29,613 nucleotides of DNA. Source: an uncultured bacterium (GTDB lineage: Bacteria > Bacillota > Clostridia > Lachnospirales > Lachnospiraceae). This document shows positions 6,794-14,781 of this stretch, piece after piece (within the stretch, counting starts at the first letter, position 1; each line of letters opens with the position of its first letter). The position numbers were made by a program, and so were the translations under genes. Location of the stretch: NCBI GenBank assembly GCA_905215155.1, contig CAJMPJ010000044.1, positions 1 to 29,613 on the forward strand. The letters run 5' to 3'. The notes beneath the pieces are model-generated. The model had not been told where the DNA came from. It saw nothing but the letters and a program-made list of their open reading frames with translations, and searched no databases.

Positions 6794-8909
6794 ATTGTGC
6801 AGGAGGAAGATACGCATTTAAAACTGCTTTGTCTTTTCTTACTACATATCCGCTTCCTCCGCGGTTTTTCACATCCTCCACCATGCTCACCAGCAGAATG
6901 GGCTTTTCCGTATTGGGGTCTGTGGTGAAAACAACAAACCAGCCAAGCTCTGTTCCGGTAGTATCGTCTTTGGAGGCTTTGATTTCAGCAGTCCCGGTCT
7001 TTCCTGCCAGGGCAAGATCGCTGCGGTGAATGGCATGTCCGGTACCATGTTCTGAACTGACCACCTTTGACAAGTCTGATTTGACCAGCTCTGCAATCTC
7101 CGGAGTGCTGGCATTGTTCAGCCATATTTCCTTGGCAGGATTTTCTTTGTACTGGATATATGGTTTTATAACATTTCCCTGATTGGAAAACATGGTATAC
7201 AAAGAAGCAAAATGCACCGGATTGACCAAAATCTGTCCCTGTCCATAACCGCTGTCGGCAAGCTGGACTTCTGACTCAATCCGTTCCCCATTGGAGTACT
7301 GGGATTTTGCCAGGGAGATTTCAAATGGAATCTGCTGTCCAAAACCAAGTTTATCCAGCCCTGACATGAAATCCTTGTATCCGATCTTTAAGGCGGCTTT
7401 TGCAAAATAAATGTTATTGGAGTAGATAAAAGCATTTTCCAGATTCAACGGATTGCTGTCATGAAGGGTGGTCACATAGTAATTGCCCCAGCTTTCATCT
7501 TTTTTCCATCTTAAGCCGCTGCTTCCGTAATCTTCAGCAGGATCAATGGCACCGCTCGCCAGACCGATCACTGCAGTTATGGATTTAAAAGAGGAACCTG
7601 GTGCAAACCTTTGGCGGAACCGGTTGAACATAGGCTTTCTTTCATCGTTGTTTAATGCATTCCATATCTCATTTGACATTCCTAAAATAAAGTCATTGTC
7701 ATCATAAGAAGGGGTGCTCACAAGGGCCAGGACCTCTCCTGTATAAGGATTCATTGCAACCGTACAGCTTTTATCCTCTTGAAAGGTATTATATATGGTG
7801 GCTTGAAGGGTGCTGTCAATGGTCAGGGTAATATCCTTTCCGTCAATTCTTGACTTTGCGGCCAGAATCTTTTTCACATTTCCATTGGGGTCCACGATGG
7901 AAACGGTTCGCCCATTGGTTCCCTTCAGTTCCTTTTCATAAAGTGCTTCCATTCCGCTTCTGCCGATCACACTGTCGGTCAAATAATCCTCTCCCTCATG
8001 CTCTTTGATATCTTCTGCGGTCACGTTCTGAACATATCCCACCAGATGGGCGCCGCTCTTTTCCATTGGATAAAAGCGGACCGGCGTATCTGATATGAGG
8101 ACTCCTGGTATGGCAAGCAGCTGGTCCTGAAACTCTTTGTTTTTTAAATTGTCTTCCCTGGGCTGTGGGGCTTTTAAATTGATCTCATCCACTTTTTTCA
8201 GAGTTTTTAAAGGAACAAAGGAATCCTCCTTCACCCATTTGGCAGACAGCTTTTTCTGTATGTTATCTGCGGATATTCCCAAAAGTGACGACAGCGTTTG
8301 AATGTCACCGGTGGGATCTTCGCTCATCTTCCCCGGCACCAGTCCTACGGAGGAAGCCGTTCCTTTTCCTGCAAGAACCAGACCGTTCCGGTCAAAAATA
8401 CTTCCTCTTACCGCTTTGTCCGTGGAGATCCTCACCTTATCGCTGCGGCCAAGTTCCGGGAAAATAAGGCTGTCACTCCACACCAGTTTATATCCTTTTT
8501 TCCCTTCTTTCTGAAACTCCGCCTTATTCTTAAAATGAATTTCTCCGGCAATGGTTTGAAAGCCGGTATCATAATTCAGCGTAACCGTCTTATCCACGCG
8601 TTCTTCTCCGGTAATCTGCACCTTGATTTCAGAAGCTTCCAGGCCCTCGTAAATGTTTTTGTTTCTGGCGGTAAAATCCTCCTGGCTGATATTGATCCGG
8701 CTCTGCTCCGAAAGCATCCCGTACATGGCCGCATAATCCCGCCGGTTCAGACTTTCCACGTATTTCCCAAATATTGTCTCCGGTTTCACTTTTGATGCTT
8801 CCAGCTTCTCCCTAATCTGAAAAAACAGGAAGGCACCAGCCAGACCAGCCAGCAGGATCAAAAGGGTAACAAGGGTACTGAACAAAAATCTCTTTTTTCC
8901 ACGATTCAT
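6792..8909 (-). CDS. MecA/PBP5-type class B penicillin-binding protein (transpeptidase)
   Basis: A 705-residue extracellular D,D-transpeptidase that cross-links peptidoglycan. One N-terminal membrane anchor (residues about 8-30) is followed by a MecA_N (NTF2-like) domain, about 40-150 (ETIFGKYVESLNRRDYAAMYGML). The dimerisation domain (RGSIFDRNG at 168-176) and the transpeptidase domain come next. Active-site motifs are Ser439-Ser-Phe-Lys442, Ser497-Asn-Asn499 and Lys637-Thr-Gly639. MecA_N is typical of the low-affinity family that includes staphylococcal PBP2a and enterococcal PBP5, but affinity cannot be read from this sequence. Translation starts 12 bases after the upstream PBP gene, with a strong AGGAGG site, so the two PBPs are co-expressed. 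BlaI boxes lie in the leader of the operon. It is not necessarily a resistance gene, since many clostridia carry such a PBP natively. Confidence 0.88.
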   Translation of the reverse strand: MNRGKKRFLFSTLVTLLILLAGLAGAFLFFQIREKLEASKVKPETIFGKYVESLNRRDYAAMYGMLSEQSRINISQEDFTARNKNIYEGLEASEIKVQITGEERVDKTVTLNYDTGFQTIAGEIHFKNKAEFQKEGKKGYKLVWSDSLIFPELGRSDKVRISTDKAVRGSIFDRNGLVLAGKGTASSVGLVPGKMSEDPTGDIQTLSSLLGISADNIQKKLSAKWVKEDSFVPLKTLKKVDEINLKAPQPREDNLKNKEFQDQLLAIPGVLISDTPVRFYPMEKSGAHLVGYVQNVTAEDIKEHEGEDYLTDSVIGRSGMEALYEKELKGTNGRTVSIVDPNGNVKKILAAKSRIDGKDITLTIDSTLQATIYNTFQEDKSCTVAMNPYTGEVLALVSTPSYDDNDFILGMSNEIWNALNNDERKPMFNRFRQRFAPGSSFKSITAVIGLASGAIDPAEDYGSSGLRWKKDESWGNYYVTTLHDSNPLNLENAFIYSNNIYFAKAALKIGYKDFMSGLDKLGFGQQIPFEISLAKSQYSNGERIESEVQLADSGYGQGQILVNPVHFASLYTMFSNQGNVIKPYIQYKENPAKEIWLNNASTPEIAELVKSDLSKVVSSEHGTGHAIHRSDLALAGKTGTAEIKASKDDTTGTELGWFVVFTTDPNTEKPILLVSMVEDVKNRGGSGYVVRKDKAVLNAYLPPAQ

Positions 8910-8921
8910 GGTTTCCTCCTG

Positions 8922-11786
8922 TTAATCGGTCCTCAGATTATTTTTTACATTGGAAGCGGTCTTTGTTAAAATTGCCTCCGGTTCCTTCAGCTGGAAATAG
9001 TACTCAAAAATACTTTTTCCGACACCTACCACATTTCCGGAACTGTAGCCGTTGGCGATCCGCACCGTAACTGCGATCTTTGGATCTTCCAGAGGTGCAT
9101 ACCCGATAAAAAGTCCGTGATTGGGCTTGTTCTTTGCTTCCTCTGCCGTTCCGGTTTTTCCTGCCGCACTGATTTTTAAATCTTTTAATGTAGCATTTGA
9201 AGTGACCAGCTCATTCATCCCCTTTGCCACTTCCGCCCAGATATATTCCGGAAGTTCTGCGGTGCTTTCTAACACAGGCTCAAAGGATTTTAACACCTTT
9301 CCGTCAGAATCTGTAATCTTGCTGATCAGAGACAAATCATAGCTTTTTCCGTGGTTTGCCAGTGTAGACGTATATCTTGCCAGCTGGGTGGTGGAATAGT
9401 TATGGGTTCCCTGGCCGATGGAGGAAGGAATGGCAAACTGATCCGTTACATGCGGTTGTGCCTCACCGATTTCAATCCCCGTCTTTTTATTAAGATCCAG
9501 CAAATCCGCATATTTCTGAAGCTTATTCAGTCCCATTCCTTCGGAAAAGGTTCCATCTGCCTGTGTTCCCATGCGGTAAGTAATCTCAGACAAATACACG
9601 TTACAGGAATTTTTAAGGGCATCCGCAGGTGAGGTAATCAGACCGTGACCCGTTCTCTTCCAGCACCGCAGAGCCGGTTCCACTTTATCAAAGGTACCGG
9701 TACATACGATACTGGTGTCCGGCTGTATGACGCCCTCATTCAGCCCTGCAATGACCGTGACCGGCTTAAAGGTGGAGCCTGGAGCGGTCAGCTGGCTGGT
9801 GGCCCGGTTAAATAAAGGAAGGGACAAATCATTGGACAGACGGTTGTAATATTCTGCATCCATCTGATTGGCCAGCCGGTTATTATCATATCCCGGATAG
9901 CTTACACACGCCAGTACTTCCCCGTCCTGGGGATTGACGATAACTGCAGACCCGGAGCATGGATTTAACGCAAGCTGGGCCGGAGTGATCTCCAGATTCC
10001 TGATCTTTTTCTGCATAAACGCCCAGGCACTCAGCTGTCCGCTTTGCAATAGGGCACGGTCCGGATCGTCATTCGATAAGATTCCCTGTTCGTAGAGAAG
10101 ATTTTCAATGGTCTCTCCCGTTAAGGAGCCTTCGCCGATCATTGCCTCATAAATCTTTAAATCAAATTCCTGGCTATCTCTTAAATCTGCCAAAAGCTTT
10201 TCTTCTACCAGACGTTCTTCCTCTTCAATGGCTACATAGGTTTCACTGATTTTAATCTGGCTTAAATCCACCATGCCGTTTGCAATGCAGTCTGTTAAGT
10301 ATTGCCTGAGACTTTTATTCTTCCAGTCCGGACTGCCTGCTTTTGAGGTGATCAGCTTGCTTTTTTTTGCTTCACTCACCAAATAATCCAAATATCCTTT
10401 CATCTCACTGCTTAAATTGTCATAAGCAGGGCCTGCAGCTTCAAAAGAAGCCGTCAGCTGGGAAAAGACACGCTCTTTCTTACCGGAAAAACTTCCGTAA
10501 ACCGATTTTTCTAAATCGGAGGCCTTATCATCCTTTAATCTCTCCGTATCAATCACATGATTTTTCAGAAGGGCAAAATAGACCTCATCGGAGGAAATAC
10601 GGATCTGGGCAGCTGTTTCCGCCTTAGGCATCTCTGATTTTTTAATGTCCTCCATATTGGAAAGAAGGATTCCGGCGATCTGCTGTTCCAGCATTTGATA
10701 GACCGCATCCTGCAAGTCCTTATCAATGGTTAAGTAAACGTCCTTTCCTGTCTGGGGAGCCTTTGTAATGACCGGTTCTGTTTTCCGGTTCCCCACTACA
10801 TCGGTGTAGAACTGTTCCGTCCCGTCTTCTCCTCTCAGCCAGTTTTCCATGGATTTTTCTATGCCGCTTTTTCCGATGACGGACTGGTTGGTATATATGG
10901 CTTCTCCCTGGTTGGCAGTCTCCAGTTCTTCTGCGGATATGCCGCCGGTATACCCTAATATAGAAGATAAACTTTCTCCCCCCTCATAGGTTCTGATGCT
11001 GCTCTCCTGGACATCCGCACCGGGCAGTGAGGATTTGTTTTCAAGCACTGCTGCCATCGTCTCGTCGGATACATCGGAGGCCACCAGATAGGGTAAGTAT
11101 TTGCGGTAGGAATTTAAGGAAAGTCCATAACGGATATTGGCAATCTGTAAAATTTCCTTTGAAGTAAGGGATGGCGGAAGTCCATACTGCTCCTGTTCCT
11201 TCTGCGTATAGGTCTGATTGATCATGAATTTTTTGTCACCAGCCATTTTTTTCATCAGGTCCTCTGCCGTCTCTGACTTTTCTTCCTCTGTCAGCGATGA
11301 AACATCGGCTTTTCCGTAAAAATCGGCAATGAAACGGTTGAGTTTCCACCCTTCTGCAGTAAATTCATAGGTCCCCTGTTCATTGACGGCAATCGGAATC
11401 GTCTTATTTAATTTATTCTCGTCATGAACCATCTGGATCAGGCGGTAAGCGACTCCATTTAAAGTCCGCTGCCGTTCCTTTTTGGTTTTATAATTCATGG
11501 AATCTTCCAGTGTAATATCGTAGGACAGTCGGTTGGAAGCCAGTAACTTCCCATTCCGGTCATAAATATTTCCCCTGCTGCCGGAAATCCTCTGGGTTTT
11601 TACAATAGAACTCATAAATGCTTCCTGATTGGTGGCTCCTTCCATGATCTGAAGGTGGTAAAGCCGAAATATGAGTACAACAAAAAGGAATCCAAAGAAC
11701 AGGCCTAAAACAGCCAATCTTGGAATTCGCTCCAGAATCGGATTTTCCCGAAAGTTTTTATTTTTAAATGATCTATGATTGCGCAC
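8922..11786 (-). CDS. Large PBP2-type class B penicillin-binding protein with central insert
   Basis: A 954-residue peptidoglycan transpeptidase, much longer than the usual 600-720 residues. One membrane anchor (about residues 22-42) is followed by the dimerisation domain beginning at RISGSRGNIYDRNGKLLASN. The transpeptidase domain carries Ser671-Thr-Phe-Lys674, Ser727-Cys-Asn729 and Lys877-Thr-Gly879. Between the start of the catalytic domain (VYLTIDKDLQDAVYQ, about 350-364) and its next conserved strand (SGSAVIVNPQDGEVLA, 611-626) lies an extra charged, mostly helical region of about 240 residues. Long PBP2 homologues with such inserts are known in Clostridia. The start is a GTG at 11786 with AGGAG 7 bases upstream. 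It is the first gene of the operon, behind a sigma-A promoter and two BlaI-like boxes. Roles in elongation or sporulation are possible. Confidence 0.88.
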   Translation of the reverse strand: MRNHRSFKNKNFRENPILERIPRLAVLGLFFGFLFVVLIFRLYHLQIMEGATNQEAFMSSIVKTQRISGSRGNIYDRNGKLLASNRLSYDITLEDSMNYKTKKERQRTLNGVAYRLIQMVHDENKLNKTIPIAVNEQGTYEFTAEGWKLNRFIADFYGKADVSSLTEEEKSETAEDLMKKMAGDKKFMINQTYTQKEQEQYGLPPSLTSKEILQIANIRYGLSLNSYRKYLPYLVASDVSDETMAAVLENKSSLPGADVQESSIRTYEGGESLSSILGYTGGISAEELETANQGEAIYTNQSVIGKSGIEKSMENWLRGEDGTEQFYTDVVGNRKTEPVITKAPQTGKDVYLTIDKDLQDAVYQMLEQQIAGILLSNMEDIKKSEMPKAETAAQIRISSDEVYFALLKNHVIDTERLKDDKASDLEKSVYGSFSGKKERVFSQLTASFEAAGPAYDNLSSEMKGYLDYLVSEAKKSKLITSKAGSPDWKNKSLRQYLTDCIANGMVDLSQIKISETYVAIEEEERLVEEKLLADLRDSQEFDLKIYEAMIGEGSLTGETIENLLYEQGILSNDDPDRALLQSGQLSAWAFMQKKIRNLEITPAQLALNPCSGSAVIVNPQDGEVLACVSYPGYDNNRLANQMDAEYYNRLSNDLSLPLFNRATSQLTAPGSTFKPVTVIAGLNEGVIQPDTSIVCTGTFDKVEPALRCWKRTGHGLITSPADALKNSCNVYLSEITYRMGTQADGTFSEGMGLNKLQKYADLLDLNKKTGIEIGEAQPHVTDQFAIPSSIGQGTHNYSTTQLARYTSTLANHGKSYDLSLISKITDSDGKVLKSFEPVLESTAELPEYIWAEVAKGMNELVTSNATLKDLKISAAGKTGTAEEAKNKPNHGLFIGYAPLEDPKIAVTVRIANGYSSGNVVGVGKSIFEYYFQLKEPEAILTKTASNVKNNLRTD

Positions 11787-11804
11787 CGTGGTTCTCCTTT
11801 AATC

Positions 11805-11816
11805 TTACGTTTGTAA
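11805..11816. promoter_or_regulatory. BlaI-type operator next to the PBP ribosome site
   Basis: On the minus strand this reads TTACAAACGTAA, one base different from the blaI operator (TTACAAATGTAA). The flanks also match: ATTACA before and AAGATTAAAGGAGAA after, against AAGAATAGGAGAA at blaI. It lies between the promoter and the GTG start and could act as a roadblock operator. Confidence 0.65.
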
Positions 11817-11828
11817 TATTTAGCTGAT

Positions 11829-11869
11829 AAAAAACAGGGATTACCTGCTGATAATTCCCCCCTGTTTTT
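11829..11869 (-). terminator. Terminator-like hairpin in the PBP operon leader
   Basis: AAAAACAGGG (11830-11839) and CCCTGTTTTT (11860-11869) are complementary, with a further imperfect GGGATTA/TAATTCCC stem inside. On the minus strand a run of T follows the second arm. It lies downstream of the PBP promoter and upstream of the gene, so it is either an attenuator or a terminator for transcripts arriving from ywbE. Confidence 0.6.
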
Positions 11870-11882
11870 CAATGTCGAAATA

Positions 11883-11894
11883 CTACGTGTGTAA
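11883..11894. promoter_or_regulatory. BlaI-type operator at the PBP promoter
   Basis: On the minus strand it reads TTACACACGTAG, with two differences from the box at 11805. It starts 7 bases after the -10 element, almost the same placement as the operator at the blaI promoter (8 bases), so a bound repressor would cover the transcription start. Confidence 0.55.
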
Positions 11895-11900
11895 GATATG

Positions 11901-11929
11901 ATTATACACTGGTTTTATATATATGTAAA
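11901..11929 (-). promoter_or_regulatory. Promoter of the PBP operon
   Basis: On the minus strand TTTACA (11924-11929) and a perfect TATAAT (11901-11906) are separated by 17 bases. The -35 region (GTTTACATATATA) itself contains a half BlaI box. The leader to the GTG start is roughly 105-110 bases. Confidence 0.75.
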
Positions 11930-12030
11930 CTCCTTTTTCTTTAAATTCTCCGAAATACTCCGTTAGGAAGTTTCCATAGAGAACCGGATAGCATTGTGGT
12001 ATTCCACCAATTTTTATTAAGTGCCTGAAA

Positions 12031-12222
12031 TCATAAGATTTCCTGAACTCTCCCTACTTGTCCATCGGTCAGCATTACTTTGATGCCGTGAGGATGAAAG
12101 CTGCTGTTTGTCAGGATTTTCCCGACCACTCCCTCCGTTAATTTTCCGGTTCTTTGGTCCTCTTTTAAAACAATTTTTACTGCTGCACCGATTTTTATAT
12201 CATTTCTATTTTGTCCGTTCAT
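12031..12222 (-). CDS. ywbE: YwbE-family small conserved protein
   Basis: A 63-residue protein matching the YwbE (DUF2196) family: IKIGAAVKIVLKEDQRTGKLTEGVV near the start, then the conserved SFHPHGIKVMLTDGQVGRVQEI at the end. The fold is predicted to be a small beta-barrel of the KOW type, but no biochemical role is established that I know of. ATG at 12222 is chosen over a GTG two codons upstream because GGGAG lies 5 bases before it. It has its own promoter and is probably monocistronic, with the hairpin at 11829-11869 as a possible end point. Its position between the PBP and carbohydrate operons looks incidental. Confidence 0.85.
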   Translation of the reverse strand: MNGQNRNDIKIGAAVKIVLKEDQRTGKLTEGVVGKILTNSSFHPHGIKVMLTDGQVGRVQEIL

Positions 12223-12245
12223 AGTCACTCCCTGTTTTTACTTCA

Positions 12246-12275
12246 ATTATATCCTAAATTTGTGCCTTTTAACAA
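12246..12275 (-). promoter_or_regulatory. Promoter of the ywbE-family gene
   Basis: On the minus strand TTGTTA (12270-12275) and TATAAT (12246-12251) are 18 bases apart, 24 bases before the ATG at 12222. No terminator hairpin was seen between the ABC exporter stop at 12303 and this promoter. Confidence 0.55.
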
Positions 12276-12302
12276 TTCTTTTTTCCATCATGCCCATACG
12301 TC

Positions 12303-14090
12303 CTATCTCAAAGCCATCTGCAGCCGTTCCATTTCATAGAATTCCCCTTTTAAATCCATGAGCTGGTGATAACTCCCCTCCTCCCGGATCTTTCCCTTAT
12401 CTAAAACCACAATCCGGTCCGCTCCCCGGACAGTCGAAAGCCGGTGGGCCACGATAAAGGTCGTTCTTCCTTTGATCAGACGTTCCAGGGCATCCTGAAT
12501 TTCTTTTTCTGAAATCGTATCAAGGGCCGAAGTGGCCTCATCAAGAATGATGACCCGCGGGTTTCTGATAATGGCCCTTGCAATGGAAATTCTCTGCCGC
12601 TGGCCGCCGCTTAGATTGGCCCCGTGTTCACCGATCATGGTATCCAGGCCTTTGGGAAGCCGGGCTATGACGGATTTTAAGTTTGCTGCTTCCACCGCAT
12701 GGGACAGTTCTTCTTCTGATACATGTTCCATTCCGTAAACGATATTTTCCCTGACTGTTCCGGTAAACAGAACCGGTGTCTGGGGAACTACGGAAATAAA
12801 CCGCCGGTAGCTTCTTAAATTAATGCCGCTCACATCCATGCCGTCAATGAACAGTCTGCCGTCTGTCGGAGTGATAAAGCCAATGATCATGTTTAGGACC
12901 GTGGTCTTTCCAGAGCCGGATTCCCCCACCAGAGCAATGGTCTCACCGGCCTTTACTTCTAAATCAAACCCATCAAGAACCGGTTCATCGGAGCCTTTAT
13001 AGGAAAACTGGACATTGCGGAAAGAATAACTGCCCATCAATTCCTTCATCTCCGTCTTTCCTTCGTTGTGTTCCACGTCATCTGATACGAGAACCTCTCC
13101 TATGGAAGAAACGGATTCCAGGCCCTTGGTGAGAATCGGAAGAAGGTTGATTAAAGCGGAAAACTGATTTACCACAGTGGTAAAGCTGGACTGGTAAAAG
13201 GTCACATCACCAATTTTTATCAGCCCATGCAATGCCATGATGCCGGAAAATCCCAGACAAAGCACCTGGAAAACCTGGAAAATGCACCAGCTGACCGCAC
13301 CAAAGTGGGACTGGATCATGTCCAGCCGGTATCCCTTATCCGCGGTCTCCTCCAGCTGTTCCTTGATTTTCTCTACTTCAATCTGTTCCAGAGCATGGGC
13401 TCTCGCCACCGGAACCAATTCCACCATTTCCATGACCTTGGCGCTTGTTTCTTCCATTTCCTGACGAAACGCCCGATTCTCCCGGTGGATTTTTTTGCGG
13501 AAGGCCACCACAATGATGGAGGTTACCGGTGCTACCAGAAGAAAGAACAAAAGCACAGTCCGGTTCTTCACCGCAGTAATGGAAAGGGTGATGACCAGAT
13601 TCATCAGAATGTTCATGGCATTGACAAAGAGCTGGGAGGATAGCGTCTCCACTGCCTCCACATCTCTGATGATTTTTGACTGCAGACGGCCCGACTGGGC
13701 TTCCGTGTGATAGGGAATGGAAAGCTCCTGAAGCTTTCGCACCAGCGCTCCCCTGAGACCCGCCTCTGTTTTACGGATCACCCTGCTTTTGTATTTATTA
13801 TGGAGCCAGTTGGCCGGCAGATGGATCACCAGAAGACCCAGCCATATGGATACATTAATAAATATGGTCTGTTTTCCTGTCTCGCCGCCCTCTAAAGCCC
13901 CATTGATCACATTGGCAATCAACAGGGCGGAAAATAAGCTGGGTGCATGTTTTACAATAAAAAAGAAGGTAGAAATCAAAAATTTGTGGTACTGCCCCTT
14001 ATAAAAGCCCAAAAGGACCATGACCGGACGATTTCCGTACTTCTTATAGCAGTTTACAAAGCTGCGCTCAATTTCTTCATATTTGTCCAT
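12303..14090 (-). CDS. ABC exporter, fused permease and ATPase (half transporter)
   Basis: A 595-residue half-transporter of the MsbA/LmrA type that works as a dimer in the membrane. Residues about 35-325 form the six-helix permease domain. Residues about 355-590 form the ATPase, with Walker A GESGSGKT (389-396), signature LSGGQ (493-497), Walker B VIILDEATSALD (513-524) and switch His549. All catalytic residues are intact. The substrate cannot be deduced; lipids, peptides, drugs and oligosaccharides are all possible. The gene begins 10 bases after the CE12 esterase stop, and its GGAG ribosome site overlaps that stop, so it is coupled to the carbohydrate operon as its last gene. An exporter in such an operon is unusual. 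It does not replace the missing importer ATPase, because fused half-transporters of this type do not power sugar-uptake permeases. Confidence 0.88.
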   Translation of the reverse strand: MDKYEEIERSFVNCYKKYGNRPVMVLLGFYKGQYHKFLISTFFFIVKHAPSLFSALLIANVINGALEGGETGKQTIFINVSIWLGLLVIHLPANWLHNKYKSRVIRKTEAGLRGALVRKLQELSIPYHTEAQSGRLQSKIIRDVEAVETLSSQLFVNAMNILMNLVITLSITAVKNRTVLLFFLLVAPVTSIIVVAFRKKIHRENRAFRQEMEETSAKVMEMVELVPVARAHALEQIEVEKIKEQLEETADKGYRLDMIQSHFGAVSWCIFQVFQVLCLGFSGIMALHGLIKIGDVTFYQSSFTTVVNQFSALINLLPILTKGLESVSSIGEVLVSDDVEHNEGKTEMKELMGSYSFRNVQFSYKGSDEPVLDGFDLEVKAGETIALVGESGSGKTTVLNMIIGFITPTDGRLFIDGMDVSGINLRSYRRFISVVPQTPVLFTGTVRENIVYGMEHVSEEELSHAVEAANLKSVIARLPKGLDTMIGEHGANLSGGQRQRISIARAIIRNPRVIILDEATSALDTISEKEIQDALERLIKGRTTFIVAHRLSTVRGADRIVVLDKGKIREEGSYHQLMDLKGEFYEMERLQMALR

Positions 14091-14100
14091 GACTCACTCC

Positions 14101-14781
14101 TTACGATACATCAAGGCCTTCATTTTCTTTTATCAGGATTCCATCATCCAAAAGATCGGAATAGGGGGCACCAAGTTTTTTCAGACCCTGGCAGAGAAAG
14201 CCTGCCATAAGGACCGCCCCTTCCGGTTTTAAATGAGTATCGTCTTTGGGCCACATGAAATAGGCTTTTGATGCCAGATCACCTACCGCGGAAAGATATT
14301 TCTCGGTCACAGACGTTAAATCAATGACAGGAACACCGGCACGTTCTCCGGTCCGTTTCATTGCTTCCGGATACGCTCCGTGGCTTCCCGGCAGAAATTC
14401 TCCCTGGTCATTGAAATGCCGCCTCGCTATGGGCGTAATCAGCACCGGGTATGCCCCTTTGGCTCTGGCTGTCTCAATAAAAATCATCAGATTTTCCGGA
14501 AATGTGGTATCCGGGTCCGTATGACGCTGGGGATCTGGCTTTTCATCGTTATGACCGAACTGGATAAAGAGAAAATCTCCCTTTTTCAGCTCCTTTTCGA
14601 TCCGGGCAAGGAGTCCTTCCTCCAAAAAGGATTTGGTACTGCGCCCATTTTGTGCAAAACTTTTCATTTCTACCGAATCCTTTAAATACCAGAGCAAGCC
14701 CTGAGAGATTCCGGTCTGCGGGTAAGTGGAAATTTTATTGAATTTTACTGTGCTGTCTCCAGCGTAAAAGATTGCTGCCAT
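14101..14781 (-). CDS. CE12-type carbohydrate acetylesterase (SGNH hydrolase)
   Basis: A 226-residue SGNH-fold serine esterase related to rhamnogalacturonan acetylesterase (CE12, YesT/RhgT type). Blocks seen: AGDST with nucleophile Ser10, NGRS at 45-48 (Asn/Gly of the oxyanion hole), GHND at 76-79, and DDTH with the catalytic pair Asp180-His183. These remove acetyl groups from pectin backbone sugars or, in some members, xylan. There is no signal peptide, so it should act in the cytoplasm on imported oligosaccharides. The start lies inside the end of the preceding GH43 gene (47-base overlap), with GGAG 9 bases upstream. It works naturally with the two GH43 enzymes. Backbone specificity is uncertain, since no pectin lyase or GH105 gene lies in the window. 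Confidence 0.87.
   Translation of the reverse strand: MAAIFYAGDSTVKFNKISTYPQTGISQGLLWYLKDSVEMKSFAQNGRSTKSFLEEGLLARIEKELKKGDFLFIQFGHNDEKPDPQRHTDPDTTFPENLMIFIETARAKGAYPVLITPIARRHFNDQGEFLPGSHGAYPEAMKRTGERAGVPVIDLTSVTEKYLSAVGDLASKAYFMWPKDDTHLKPEGAVLMAGFLCQGLKKLGAPYSDLLDDGILIKENEGLDVS

Noticed and set aside
13227..13643. Plus-strand frame of 138 codons inside the ABC exporter
   Set aside because: It lies wholly opposite a strongly supported gene and is rich in His, Gln and Phe, as expected for an antisense frame.
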